A stretch of DNA of 64,000 nt, taken from positions 66,994,320 through 67,058,319 of the forward strand of contig CM051032.1 of NCBI GenBank assembly GCA_027627225.1. The letters run 5' to 3'. Shown here piece by piece: positions 49,599 through 60,134 of the stretch; position 1 is the stretch's first letter, and each line of letters starts with the position of its first letter. The stretch is from Congeria kusceri. Lineage: Eukaryota; Mollusca; Bivalvia; Myida; Dreissenidae. The notes beneath the pieces were generated by a model. That model was not told the origin of the DNA. It searched no databases and worked only from the letters and a program-made list of their open reading frames with translations. Made by a program: the position numbers and the translations under genes.

Positions 49599-50095
49599 AC
49601 GACCAGCTAGCGTACGGAGAAGAGTGGGAAAATATTTCGCTACACAAACATTACTCATTGTTTGAGTGAAACACTGACGTATATTGAACAGTCACATAAT
49701 ACATGCACAATTATCATCCCACGATTTCAGGACATTCTACAAATAGTTTTACTTAAAGGTGAAACCGTAACTTTATTGGTGATACGTAATATGTAAACAA
49801 AATAAATATGAATTTAACTTCTACCCGTCCTAGTTTAACGCCGCATGTACTTAAATGCGGAACATTGAATGAATATAGTGTGGCAAATGTGCAAATTAAA
49901 GGGGTTTGATGTTTTACGAACTTAAGGGGATAGTTTACAAGTAAAGTTTTAATTAAGTTGTTAAATATTAAGTGAATAATTAAATTACAATACTAGTATT
50001 TCGGATACATAATTATAAATATTGCCAATTCATTCACGATATGTTGCTTTTGCGACTATGCCCGTATCATGCTGAACTGCTGCTTGCTTAGATAA
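49599..50095. other. No gene seen
   Basis: AT-rich upstream flank of the KLF gene. No repeats recognised. Confidence 0.4.
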
Positions 50096-50755
50096 TCTGT
50101 CACCAACATCACTTATACTACTACCACCACTACGTCTAGTACAAATACTACAACTATTACCACCACCACCGCTACTGCTACTGCTACCACTACTGCCACA
50201 ACCACTACTACTACTACCATCATTACAGCCACTACCACAACAACAACTACTACTATCACTAGCTACTACTATTACTACAACTACTGCATCTGCTGCTGCT
50301 GCTACTGCAACCACCACCGCTACTACTAGAGCTACCACTACCACCGTCACTACTACTACTACCATCACTACAACCACTACTAATACTGCTACTACTACTA
50401 ATACTACTATTATTACACAACAACAACAACTACTACTACTGCTGTTACTGCTACATCTGCTGCTACATCCGCTGCTACTACTGCAACTGCTGTTGCTGCT
50501 GCTAATGTTGCTGCTGCTGCTGCTAATACAACTGCTGCTGCTACTGCTTCTACTACAATTGCTCCTGCTGCTAGTGTTGCTGCTGCTGCTACTGCTACAA
50601 CTGCTGCTGCTGATACTGCATCTGCTGCTGCTTCTACTACTACAATTGCTGCTGCTGCTGCTTATGTTGCTGCTGTTACTACTACAATTGCTGCTGCTGC
50701 TAATGTTGCTGCTGCTGCTGCTACTGTTGCTGCCGCTGCTGCATCTGCTGCTTTC
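50096..50755. repeat. (TAC)n/(TGC)n trinucleotide tract
   Basis: About 660 bp of ACTACTACC, then GCTGCTGCTAC triplets. The Ser/Val-rich 248-codon minus frame and poly-Leu plus frame are translations of the repeat. Confidence 0.94.
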
Positions 50756-51494
50756 GCCCGCTGGAGTTGTATGCATGTACAGAAAAGAAAGATAATAGAT
50801 TATGATGAAAGCATGACTTGTAAATCTTGCATCACATCGGCATATAGAAGCATGAAGCGTCTCTTGATCACGTACATCGTGCAGGTACCGCTTTACCGCC
50901 GAGGGTTTTAAGCTACTTTGCTTGTTTGTTTCGTGTTTTGTAATTTTTTGATGTTGATTAAACCGTTTTGTTTTTAATCTTTTCTACCATTTAATTGCAG
51001 TTGTGCACCAAACAGCATTCGTCGGGATGTTTCACAGTCGGTGAATAACAAACTTTAAGCGGTTATTTTGACTTTCATGGTTTAAAGGGACTGATTCCCA
51101 TGTTGTGTGCTTTTTAAAATTTAATTATATTATTCATAGGCGGATTTAGAGAGGGCTGAAGCGGCGTACGACGCCCGTAAAATTGTCAACACATCGATTT
51201 TTAATAACTTAAAATTACTGTCTCATCGAAGTATATTCTCTTTTTTTCATGCTTTGTAGCACTGAAGGTTGGTACATGTCTAGAATCTCGTCAAAAGCTA
51301 CACTAGATTGATTCTACGATAAATGCACTAATTAGGTGGTCACGAATGGTAAAAAATCAAAAAATGATTTTATTCATGTGTTTGTCATTAATGAATAGCA
51401 TGAAGTATTGGTTTCAAGATTCAAACACCAGGGGACCCAAACCTACCTCGATTTTTCCAAAAATCGACATGCTGTAGTATCACTTAAAATGTAT
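50756..51494. other. No gene seen
   Basis: Includes a fragment near 51135 (GGCGGATTTAGAGAGGGCTG) that looks like a decayed dispersed repeat. Short minus frames near 51443-51798 have no known domain. Confidence 0.4.
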
Positions 51495-51854
51495 ACGTCA
51501 GAAACGTTAAATACGACTGCCTGTTGTGAAAAGCAGTAAGCAGCCGTTTTCGTTGTATAAGAACCTTGCGATGGACGTATTTCCAACATGTGAACCTTCC
51601 CCAAAGAAAGAAACAAAGTGTAAACCACATTAAGGGTGAACAATAACAAATGCGCCATTCTATCATAACAATAGAACTGCCGTATTTTATTTTGTCAACT
51701 AAACATACTTTGTTTTTTAAGGATAACACTGTTATTGGTTCATTCATTCGTTTGTAAAAACGTTTGTAGAATAGTTCAGTGTTTTCACGTTTTCGCAAAT
51801 TAGTGTTTTTGCATGCTTGAACAAAGGTATTATTTTACGAGACAGTCTTTATCA

Positions 51855-51870
51855 TTTAACGTATCTGATG
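51855..51870 (+). repeat. Subterminal motif copy
   Basis: TTTAACGTATCTGATG, exact form, 3' side of the transposase-like gene. Confidence 0.85.
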
Positions 51871-52020
51871 TATGAAACTTAAATTTTTATTGAAAATGGT
51901 AATCGTTTATAAATGCAACAATTGCCTAAATAAACGGTAAACTTTCGATAAAGTATACACTTAATTAACTTTGAACGGGTATATGAACGTGGAACATTGA
52001 TTTTATCAACGTGACACTTA

Positions 52021-52034
52021 TAACGTATCTGATG
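52021..52034 (+). repeat. Subterminal motif copy next to the stop codon
   Basis: TAACGTATCTGATG, 8 bp beyond the stop codon of the transposase-like frame. Confidence 0.85.
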
Positions 52035-52042
52035 CCGTTAAG

Positions 52043-54601
52043 TTATTTCATCTGAAATATCTGGCAAATTAGTTCGTGATCGTCTTCTCCTAATTTGAAT
52101 TCTCTTCCGGACTTTCCAACAGGCTCTGGTTCATTGACGTTACAAAGAATCTGGTTGAAATGGACCCATATCTTATCCGGAGGATGCGGCCATTTGAATT
52201 TTTCAACGGATGTGCTTCCTCGAGCTTTTTTCATAAAGGAGATTTTAGCATCGCCGTCCGATTCGTCAACCTTAAGAACTTTTCCAACGTACCAGACCCC
52301 TTCATAGACGGCAGCCACAAAGTCACCTTTCTTGGGGACCACGTCTAGTTCTGCAGGTACAGCCATTGGTATAGCTGCAGGGGTGGGTTCCATTTCATGA
52401 TTAACATCATCTATTAATTCGGCTACCTTCCTTGCCATACCATGCCATATCCAGCCATTGCATAGAGTGTCACCAATGATACAAGATTGGCAAAAGCAGG
52501 ATACCTCTCTGGAGAACAAGCCACCGTCTTTAGGAAACACAGCGTGTGCTTTCATTGTACCTTGCATCGGAAGCGGATTCGTTTTCTGAATTTCAGCAGC
52601 AGTTGTGTCAACGTCATCTGTGGTGTAGAAACGGTACTTGATGTTAACAGAACTTCCCTTTGCCCAATTGAAAAAGTCGAAAGCATCCTGGATACAGGCT
52701 TTTCCCTGCTTTATAGCATCACTTGCCTTTCTCTTAGCAACACCACCGATGCCGTCACAAGGGCCCTTACCATGGCCGGATTCAAAGTAATTCCAACGTG
52801 CCGAAAATCCACTGAATCGTTCGGCAAAGTGCATGATAGCATCAAACACGAATCGATTACGATACTGGGAGGAAGGGCTGTCCGTCCAGTAATGAATTTG
52901 TCGAGCGTCAGGGAATATCTCTCTTAATTCTTTGCATAGCTTTTTCATTATCGTAATCACGGCTGAAGAGTTGTGTTGCAGAGCATCTGACACAAAGACA
53001 AAGTTCAAGTGCTCTAGACTATTATCCGTGCCTCTGAAATATACAACCACCGGATGTAATGTGACTGAACTGGCATTCCAATATGCACTCTGGATTTCGT
53101 CAGATGTCCCACACGTAAAGTTTTCAGCAAAGTCCATTTGCACTATCAGGTCATTGCTCGGTAGGTTTTCTTTTAACGATTTCAGTGCTGTATATTGGGC
53201 TGTAACTCTGCTCACGTGATTCAGGAATGCTTCATATTCTTCCTTCATCAGGATTATGAAGTCGTCTTTGCTACACTTAACCGAGACTATTTTCATCTTC
53301 CTCTTACCATCTACTTCTACCCGGCGCCATGTTTCATATTCTACTTCCGCGTTAGAAATGCAACCAAGAAGCACTTCCATGTGCTCTTGCGTCGTGTTCT
53401 TACAAACAGTCTCTGGGTTTTTGGAAATGTCAACGCCCTGTAAACGAAGGCAGTTCAGTTTCATCGCAAAACTCTGATGTCTTGAACATAGACAGGTATT
53501 TCTTGACATTGAAGAAGTAAGTTTGATGTACGCAGGGCGTAGTTTACAAAAAAGAGCCAGCGAAATTTTCTTCTGAGTTTCTGCTTGAAATCTTTGGTGA
53601 ATGTTAGACATGTAGTCTGTAAGTATGCGAATCTGCCGTTTTTCTCCTTCATATAATTTTGCATCTGCTTTCCCTGGCATCATTACGCTTACATCATCTT
53701 GTTCTATGAACTCCACGACTTGAGCCTTCAATTGATCCCTCTCTGCTTTCATCCTTGATCGCTTTCTAAACTCTATTACTTTGTCCTGATGTCTTCTCAG
53801 TTCTGTCATACTTATGCCGGTTTTCTTGCTCACCATAGACACACATTTGTACTTTTTTAATATTTTCCCGCTTATAACACGAGTTGCAATGTTTCGTCGA
53901 TGCTGTTGTGGGTTGGCACGACGGCTCGATTTGATTTCGTCTAATATTGCATTGGACAGCACTAGCTTCTTTACAACAGATTTCGGTAGCTTTCTCGGAC
54001 TTACTCCATCTCGTCTCAATTCTACTATTGTCTTGCTTTTTGGAGTCAATGATTGTTCAATGTTGTCAGCTTTGGTGATGCCGTCAGCTTCAGTCGAGAG
54101 TATAATCTTTTTAGAAATCCTCTGGCATCGTTTCGCCCACTTGTTTTTGCTTCTTGTAAGGGAAGATATCTGTCCATTGAGCCTTTGGATTTTGCTGTGA
54201 GCCCTTTTGAGTGCATCTGATTTCCGTTTGTTTCTTCGTTTCTGAGGAAATGATAGTTTAACCAAAAGTGTTGATTGGCCTCGCTTTGCTCTTGCATCAG
54301 TTTCACTGGATGTACTTGAAACAACATTGGAGTGCTCGTCCTCCTTTGATTTCTCTTCAGCCTCAGTCGTTATTGTGGTACTTCTAACTTTGGTTTGCTT
54401 TAAGGTCCTTTGTCTATCTCGGTACTTCTGGCTATACAGTTTATTTCTTTCTCTTATCAAGGCTTGGTCTTTCTTTGTTTTGGCGTGTATCGGCTTTCTA
54501 TATCCTTTTGCTCTGGCTCTTTCCTTCTCTAAAAAGGTTTCATCTCTCGCCTTTTTGCGTTCTCTGTACGCTTTCTGGTATTCTGCTGCTGTTTTGACCA
54601 T
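52043..54601 (-). CDS. Transposase-like protein (putative DDE/RNase H fold), unknown family
   Basis: Uninterrupted 852-residue frame from ATG at 54601, no intron, strongly basic N-terminus. Residues 1-65 are a charged AAEYQKAYRERKKA-type region. 120-300 are Lys/Arg-rich and partly coiled, plausibly DNA-binding. 366-375 hold a CLCSRH cluster. 485-625 hold three conserved-looking motifs: QMDFAENFTC (D490), HYWTDSPSSQYRN (D574) and NYFESGHGKGPCDGIGG (E607). The order D, D, E with 32 residues between the last two fits a DDE transposase core; this is inference. 702-714 are Cys-rich. 757-815 (GDFVAAVYEGVWYVGKVL) look like an SH3/Tudor-type barrel. I recall HGKG-DGIGG proteins as widespread and uncharacterised in invertebrates and fish. 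The mirrored repeats around it argue for a mobile element; domestication is an alternative. The intact frame suggests a recent copy. Confidence 0.8.
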   Translation of the reverse strand: MVKTAAEYQKAYRERKKARDETFLEKERARAKGYRKPIHAKTKKDQALIRERNKLYSQKYRDRQRTLKQTKVRSTTITTEAEEKSKEDEHSNVVSSTSSETDARAKRGQSTLLVKLSFPQKRRNKRKSDALKRAHSKIQRLNGQISSLTRSKNKWAKRCQRISKKIILSTEADGITKADNIEQSLTPKSKTIVELRRDGVSPRKLPKSVVKKLVLSNAILDEIKSSRRANPQQHRRNIATRVISGKILKKYKCVSMVSKKTGISMTELRRHQDKVIEFRKRSRMKAERDQLKAQVVEFIEQDDVSVMMPGKADAKLYEGEKRQIRILTDYMSNIHQRFQAETQKKISLALFCKLRPAYIKLTSSMSRNTCLCSRHQSFAMKLNCLRLQGVDISKNPETVCKNTTQEHMEVLLGCISNAEVEYETWRRVEVDGKRKMKIVSVKCSKDDFIILMKEEYEAFLNHVSRVTAQYTALKSLKENLPSNDLIVQMDFAENFTCGTSDEIQSAYWNASSVTLHPVVVYFRGTDNSLEHLNFVFVSDALQHNSSAVITIMKKLCKELREIFPDARQIHYWTDSPSSQYRNRFVFDAIMHFAERFSGFSARWNYFESGHGKGPCDGIGGVAKRKASDAIKQGKACIQDAFDFFNWAKGSSVNIKYRFYTTDDVDTTAAEIQKTNPLPMQGTMKAHAVFPKDGGLFSREVSCFCQSCIIGDTLCNGWIWHGMARKVAELIDDVNHEMEPTPAAIPMAVPAELDVVPKKGDFVAAVYEGVWYVGKVLKVDESDGDAKISFMKKARGSTSVEKFKWPHPPDKIWVHFNQILCNVNEPEPVGKSGREFKLGEDDHELICQIFQMK

Positions 54602-54623
54602 CTTTCTGAAAGAACGAAAATGA

Positions 54624-54637
54624 CATCAGATACGTTA
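54624..54637 (-). repeat. Subterminal motif copy before the start codon
   Basis: CATCAGATACGTTA on the plus strand, ending 22 bp upstream of the ATG. It mirrors the copy just past the stop. Confidence 0.85.
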
Positions 54638-54792
54638 TATTGAAAAGCGAGAAGGTTATTTTTTCGTATATATTTGACAATGCTACAAATAATGGTAGTT
54701 ACTGCTTACAATATGTACCCCATTTTGTAAAAACCATTGAGGAAATTGTGAACACTCGATTAAAACATTAAAATCCGTCAATATTTATTAGA

Positions 54793-54829
54793 ATCAGATA
54801 CGTTAAAGTTGTTCATCAGATACGTTAAA
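54793..54829 (-). repeat. Two subterminal motif copies, 21 bp apart
   Basis: ATCAGATACGTTAAA at 54793-54807 and CATCAGATACGTTAAA at 54814-54829. The spacing is two helical turns. Confidence 0.85.
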
Positions 54830-55145
54830 TACATTGAATCGTTTATATTTGGGCTTATATTTCTCTTGCCGCCTGCAAATTGCTTTTGCGTTGCATACTT
54901 TTCTTCCAAAAGGTGGTAATCAAAGTAAATCGAAGCATAAATCACAACTTACCTCTGCTTATATCAAACAACATCCACACTAAATATTTTCCGCCATATA
55001 CAAGCGCAGTAAACATACGATCCGAGCGATGACGTGGCTCTAGATGCTTTGCAGAACGGTGACGAAACATAATTACGTCATAGTGTAACGAAATCTTAAA
55101 TTTAGAGGCACCAAACGGGTTGGAAAATGTATTGTAATTAATCGA

Positions 55146-55532
55146 TTTAACGTATTTGACAGTTAGCGTATTTGATGTAAATTTTTTCAAAAGCTTCCCA
55201 GAGAGAAGTGGTAAATACATTTTGTGTAGTTTTAATGTTTTCCTTCGAAAAGGATGATACCATGAAATGAATTTCGTGTATTTGTGCCTTGCATATCAAG
55301 TCTTAGCTACAAGACACATACAAACAAGTTAACGTATCTGACGAGTTCTGTGTATATTTTCAAAAAATCGGATTTTAGGCAAAACTTTCAAAAAGAACGT
55401 GTTGATGCTAAGCAATGTGATTGTTTTCTTAAACGATATTACATGTATAGCCCTCATTTAGTGTGATATTTAGTTCTTATCTATGTATTTTACATACTTT
55501 ACAACGATCTGGTTTTGTTTAACGTATCTTAC
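55146..55532 (+). repeat. Outer motif copies, reversed orientation
   Basis: Variants TTTAACGTATTTGACAG (55146) and TTAGCGTATTTGATG (55163), then TTAACGTATCTGACG (55329-55343) and TTTAACGTATCTTAC (55518-55532). Confidence 0.7.
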
Positions 55533-56015
55533 TTTTATAACGAGGACAACTTTATATTGCATGTTTTGAATTTGTGTTTCCTCGAATCAAGTGAAAAATT
55601 GTGTTATTCCGATAAACAATATTTCATACTTATGAAAAGAGCCCAAAATAGACATGTTCTGTTTAAACACCTTTCTCAGTTTTGCTTCATAAACAAGTAT
55701 GTCGTGCTAGGACAAAGAAACGTTTGGCTAATATGACCTTTTTTGTGAGATATGGAATGTTTTATTTCCATTTAATTCCAACTATTCCGAGAGCAACAGT
55801 CAGCCATGATACCAGAGTCATACCAAAATTATATGGAGCCTGTTTTTACTGCTGTACATTACTACACTAACACGAAGACAGACATATCATAGAAAGTGCT
55901 AGTTTAGCGTAGAATTAATGACTATGATATGGCGCACATAACAAACCAAATCACGCACTAAAAAGTTGTATGGATGTATACGCAATATTGCTTTATATTT
56001 AGCTTTCACTGAATG
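55533..56015. other. No gene seen
   Basis: AT-rich spacer. Short frames without domains. Confidence 0.4.
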
Positions 56016-56373
56016 CAGGGATTTCAAATGATGCAGAACCCTGCTTTTTGATGCAAGCAAATTGCAAATTACCCATTTTGACTCGAGCAAATAATCGGTC
56101 TTGCTTCCATTTGATGCAACTATTGTTTATTTGCCAACTTCCAAATGCATTTGAAAATAATAGTTATTTTATTATATCTATGGTGGTTTATTGCAAAACA
56201 TTCAAGTTCTGACCCTTTATTAACACAAATTACCATTTTCAAATCATTTAATATAGATATTCAGAACAAAATGCCTTCAACATTCTGACCCCTGCAATTA
56301 TCATTTTGACCGCTTGAAATTTCAAGCAAGGGGTCATTTGACTCCTGGTTTTCAAGTTCTACTGAAATCCCTG
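56016..56373. mobile_element. hAT-like MITE
   Basis: 358 bp with terminal repeats CAGGGATTTCA and TGAAATCCCTG, flanked by near-identical 8-bp sequences ACTGAATG (56008-56015) and ATTGAATG (56374-56381). CAGGG-type ends and 8-bp duplications are typical of hAT elements. Subterminal TTGCAAATTACC and CATTTTGAC blocks are repeated inside. Confidence 0.85.
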
Positions 56374-57130
56374 ATTGAATGCATTAAATTTACTGCGGTC
56401 TTGTGTTTTGGGCAAGCTAGTTGATGTAACTGTGCGAAGTGGCGACCAACAGAAGCGCTCTATATTCACGAAAACCCGGGAAAATGTCTTAATTTAAGGT
56501 AGACAACTCTTTTTATTTAAGCTGTCCTGTGACAGTACTAGACGAGTAACTCCCCTTCAATGACATCGTTCTAGTGAATGCCAGAAAAAGTCATTTAATG
56601 AAAGAATTTTAACTAAATAATAGAAAATGACATTTATATTTATAATCATCGTTTAAAATGCTAAATTAATAAGAAATCTCTTCCGTTTGTCATCAACCAT
56701 TTCCAATCTATGAAAAGTCATATTTACAAGGCAAGCAATGATTGTGTCAACCATCATTGGGTGCCTTTAAAATAATCAGATATATTAACGGGGGGGGGGG
56801 GGGGTAGGGGGTGGAGGGGGGGATTGGGGGGCAACTTGAGGGTTAAGAAAAAATGAGTACACACGATTAAAGTTTATATGGAATCGATATAACAGTGACC
56901 TACTCACATTCTTGGGGGGCTGTATTTTAATTATATAGATCCTTTAGAAACGCACACGTGACGTATAAAGTCCCCATGTGGGAGGTAAATTTAATCATTA
57001 TTAACAACATAGAAATAATAAACCGATCACACGGCCCCCCTCTTTAATCAGTGATACCCGAATAACCCAAGAAATTCACGTTGTCATACACATATACACA
57101 AATATGAATAAATTATAATATTTGTCTTCG
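56374..57130. other. No gene seen; strong poly-G block
   Basis: Holds a G-rich run at 56791-56831 (poly-G, then TAGGGGGTGGAGGGGGGG and GATTGGGGGG) able to form G-quadruplexes. Otherwise featureless. Confidence 0.6.
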
Positions 57131-57195
57131 TCAGGGCTCGAACCCACGACCTTCAGGACAAATTCGGTCGCGCTAACCTCTCTGCCAGCTTATAC
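57131..57195 (-). mobile_element. tRNA-derived head, probable SINE relic
   Basis: On the minus strand, GGCAGAGAGGTTAGCGCGAC and B box GGTTCGAGCCC, with no pairing acceptor stem. Confidence 0.5.
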
Positions 57196-57369
57196 ATTAA
57201 CATTTGAAAAATGCAGCATAAATTCGAACACGCATTATTATACAATGTATCCCAATGAAAAGTAAACTGTCAAGGCACATTCGAATTCAGCATTGCTTTA
57301 ATGATCACGGATGACAATTTGTAAATAAACAAACACATAGTTTTATGAAACAGTGACGATTAGAACATA

Positions 57370-58505
57370 TATTTATTTGGGTAAAGGCTATGTAAAGTTT
57401 CTCTTGTATTTGGGTAAAGACTATCTAAAGTTTCTCTTATATTTGGGTAAAGACTAATTGAAGTTTCTCTTATATCTGGGTAAAGACTATCTTAAGTTTC
57501 TGTTATATTTGGGTAAAGACTATCTAAAGTTTCTCTTATATCTGGGTAAGACTTTCTCAAGTTTCTCTTATATTTGGGTAAAGACTATCTTAAGTTTCTC
57601 TTATATCTGGGTAAAGACTATCTTAAGTTTCTCTTATATCTGGGTACAGACTATCTTAAGTTTCTCTTATATTTGGGTAAAGACTATATAAAGTTTCTCT
57701 TATATCTGGGTAAAGACTATCTTAAGTTTCTCTTATATTTGGGTAAAGACTATCTTAAGTTTTTCTTATATCTGGGTAAAGACTATCTAAAGTTTCTCTT
57801 ATATTTGGGTAAAGACTATTTGAAGTTTCTCATATATTTTGGTAAAGACTATCTAAAGTTTCTCTCGTATTTGGGTATAGACTATCTTAAGTTTCTCTTA
57901 TATTTGGGTAAGGACTATCTAAAGTTTCTCTTGTATTTGGGTAAATACTATGCTATCTAAAGTTTCTCTTACATTTGGGTAACGACTATTTGAAGTTTCT
58001 GCCATATTTGGGTAAAGACTATTTTTCTGCTTATATTTGGATAAAGACTATGTGAAGTTTCTCTGCTTATATTTGGGTAAAGACTATCAGAAGTTTCTCT
58101 GCTTATATTACTTGGGTAAAGACAATGTGAAGTTTCTCTGCATATATTTGGGTTAAGACTATCTGAAGTTTCTCAGCTTATATTTGGGTAAAGACTATAT
58201 AAAGTGTCTCAGCTTATATTTGGGTTAAGACTATCAGAGAAGTTTCTCTGCTTATATTTGGGTAAAGACTATGTGAAGTTTCTCTGCTTATATTTGGGTA
58301 AAGTCTATGTGAAGTTTCTCTGCTTATATTTGGGTTAAGACTATATAAAGTGTCTCAGCTTATATTTGGGTTAAGACTATCAGAGAAGTTTCTCTGCTTA
58401 TATTTGGGTAAAGACTATGTGAAGTTTCTCTGCTTATATTTGGGTAAAGTCTATGTGAAGTTTCTCTGCTTATATTTGGGTTAAGACTATCTGAAGTTTC
58501 TCAGC
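57370..58505. repeat. 33-bp and 36-bp minisatellite
   Basis: The left part (57370-58010) repeats ATATTTGGGTAAAGACTATC plus TAAAGTTTCTCTT (33 bp). The right part (58010-58505) has about 36-bp units with an added CTGCTTA. A block of about 165 bp within the right part is duplicated (58184 and 58343 onward). Because 33 is a multiple of three, one plus frame stays open as an 11-residue repeat LGKDYLKFLLY (57458-57691 and 57574-57960, split by a one-base loss near 57549). Confidence 0.93.
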
Positions 58506-59525
58506 TTACAATGATTGCAGTACGCAAAGCTTTCACACTACACATACATATGACAAAGTCAAAGAATAACATTTCGTCGTAGTACACGTACAATAATGTA
58601 GTACACCCCAAAGTGGGTCAGATCGGACCACAAACAACGGAATTATTGTACTTTTTGCATGAAAAGAAGTTTAACAAATTAACGTTTGGATGTTTCATTT
58701 GTTTATTTAATCTTGATTTCGAAATGGGGGGGGAGGGGGGGGGGCGCGTAAAATTTTGATCGTACAGTTATAACCCTTTATGTTTTCTGTGGGTCTGCAG
58801 TGATAGCTAGAGATCCATAACAAAGATATTTGCACATCATCATCATCATCCTCATCATTATCATCATCATCATCATTATCATCATCATCATCAAATGCAA
58901 TGTGTTTCACTGAATAAATTAATACTTCACCGTGTTATGTTCGAACAATATGTTGGCTCATCTGACATTCAATGTTATATACCGATACATCAAATATTTA
59001 AACATGTAAAATCCGTAGCTGACTACATTCAAACACAAATGCGTTCACAGTCTTGCTCATCAATTGTCTTCAAATGTGCTATGCACTGTGTTTTTGATCG
59101 AAACTAACTGACGGACATACAGATGAACATGCTTTTACAAGGAATATTTTGAAAGATACTCGTATGATTGCGTTGTGAACTACTAAGGCAAGGATGCCGA
59201 CTTTGTGTCAATTTCGCTGACATATGGTGGCGGGAAAAATATGAAATCGTCAGGAATTGGAGCATAAGTTGTCGGTTTAGATTTTTGGGAACTATTTATT
59301 GAGACAGAACAGTTTAACCTCGAAAATAGTCATTCATTTGACTTGTATTTCGAGTTTAAATCTTATTTATTCGAAAAGTTTAAATGTCTTTTGTGCGGTA
59401 TCATATGCCAACGGTGTATTGCACATGACATCTTTATATAATATATGAATTTATAATAGAAGACACTACCATCCACACATAATGGCGGTCCAGGTCGGAT
59501 TTGTTTTACTGATGTTAAAGTATAT
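58506..59525. other. No gene seen; poly-G and (CAT)n
   Basis: Poly-G run at 58726-58744 and (CATCAT)n at 58837-58892. Frame 58895-59107 has no known domain. Confidence 0.5.
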
Positions 59526-59690
59526 CTTGTAAAAAAAATGAGCTAGCGAAGCGAGCGAATTTGTTTAGCTCATTTATCAAGTTTTGACCATTTTATATAT
59601 GCCCATTTATGTATGGTCCGGGGAATTAAGGGGGAGGGGCGCGCGCCGGGTGCGCCCCCCATCTCTATCCGCTAGTGCAATGTAGAATAT
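59526..59690. repeat. Dispersed repeat fragment
   Basis: ATGAGCTAGCGAAGCGAGCG followed by a GC-rich GGGGCGCGCGCCGGGTGCGC patch that is unlike the surrounding AT-rich DNA. I recall similar GAGCTAGCGAAGCGAG pieces in bivalve genomes; not verified. Confidence 0.4.
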
Positions 59691-60134
59691 GGAACAGACA
59701 GGACCAGAAACACTCCTTATTTAGGGACTTAATTCATTATTCGCACAATTTCAAAGTTACCGTACTAACTATGGCGCGTTTGATAATGAGCTCGATCAAA
59801 CCAGACGCTCTTGACTTGTTGACACCATCCCCTCTCCTTTTTAATTGAAAAAAAGGCAAACTAAAAGAATTAGTGCAAGATAGAGAGTGTTAATCAAATC
59901 TTGACCATATTTGCATAGTTTGTGTTTGATCATTAAAGGAAAAATGGTTCAGATGGAGCCACAATCACTGGCGTTTTTTCCCCCTTTTCAGGAAAAACAA
60001 TGCACGAAAAAAATCACAATAATCAAATCGTGCCCCAATCAGGTGCGTATGAAGCTCACGAACATTGGGGCCGCGGAAGGGGTGGGTGCGGGAGTGAATA
60101 TTTCTACCGCGGATGGTGTCTCCCATTACTAAGT
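59691..60134. other. No gene seen
   Basis: Short AT-rich sequence downstream of the hAT relic. Frame 59911-60132 is a shadow. Confidence 0.4.

Larger units (their letters stand above)
51495..55532 (-). mobile_element. Candidate DNA transposon with mirrored subterminal repeats
   Basis: About 4 kb centred on the transposase-like frame. One motif, TTTAACGTATCTGATG, recurs on both sides. Left, plus orientation: 51855-51870 and 52021-52034. Right, minus orientation: 54624-54637, 54793-54807 and 54814-54829. Beyond these the orientation flips: a diverged minus copy at 51495-51511; plus copies at 55329-55343 and 55518-55532; variants at 55146 and 55163. I could not find terminal repeats or a target duplication, so the limits given are those of the outermost motif copies. 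Confidence 0.65.

Noticed and set aside
50030..50776. 248-residue Ser/Val-rich protein
   Set aside because: Translation of a trinucleotide tract on the minus strand.
57458..57960. Repeat protein with LGKDYLKFLLY units called as a gene
   Set aside because: Kept as a finding only. The frame is broken by a one-base loss, and the array continues with stops in the 36-bp part.
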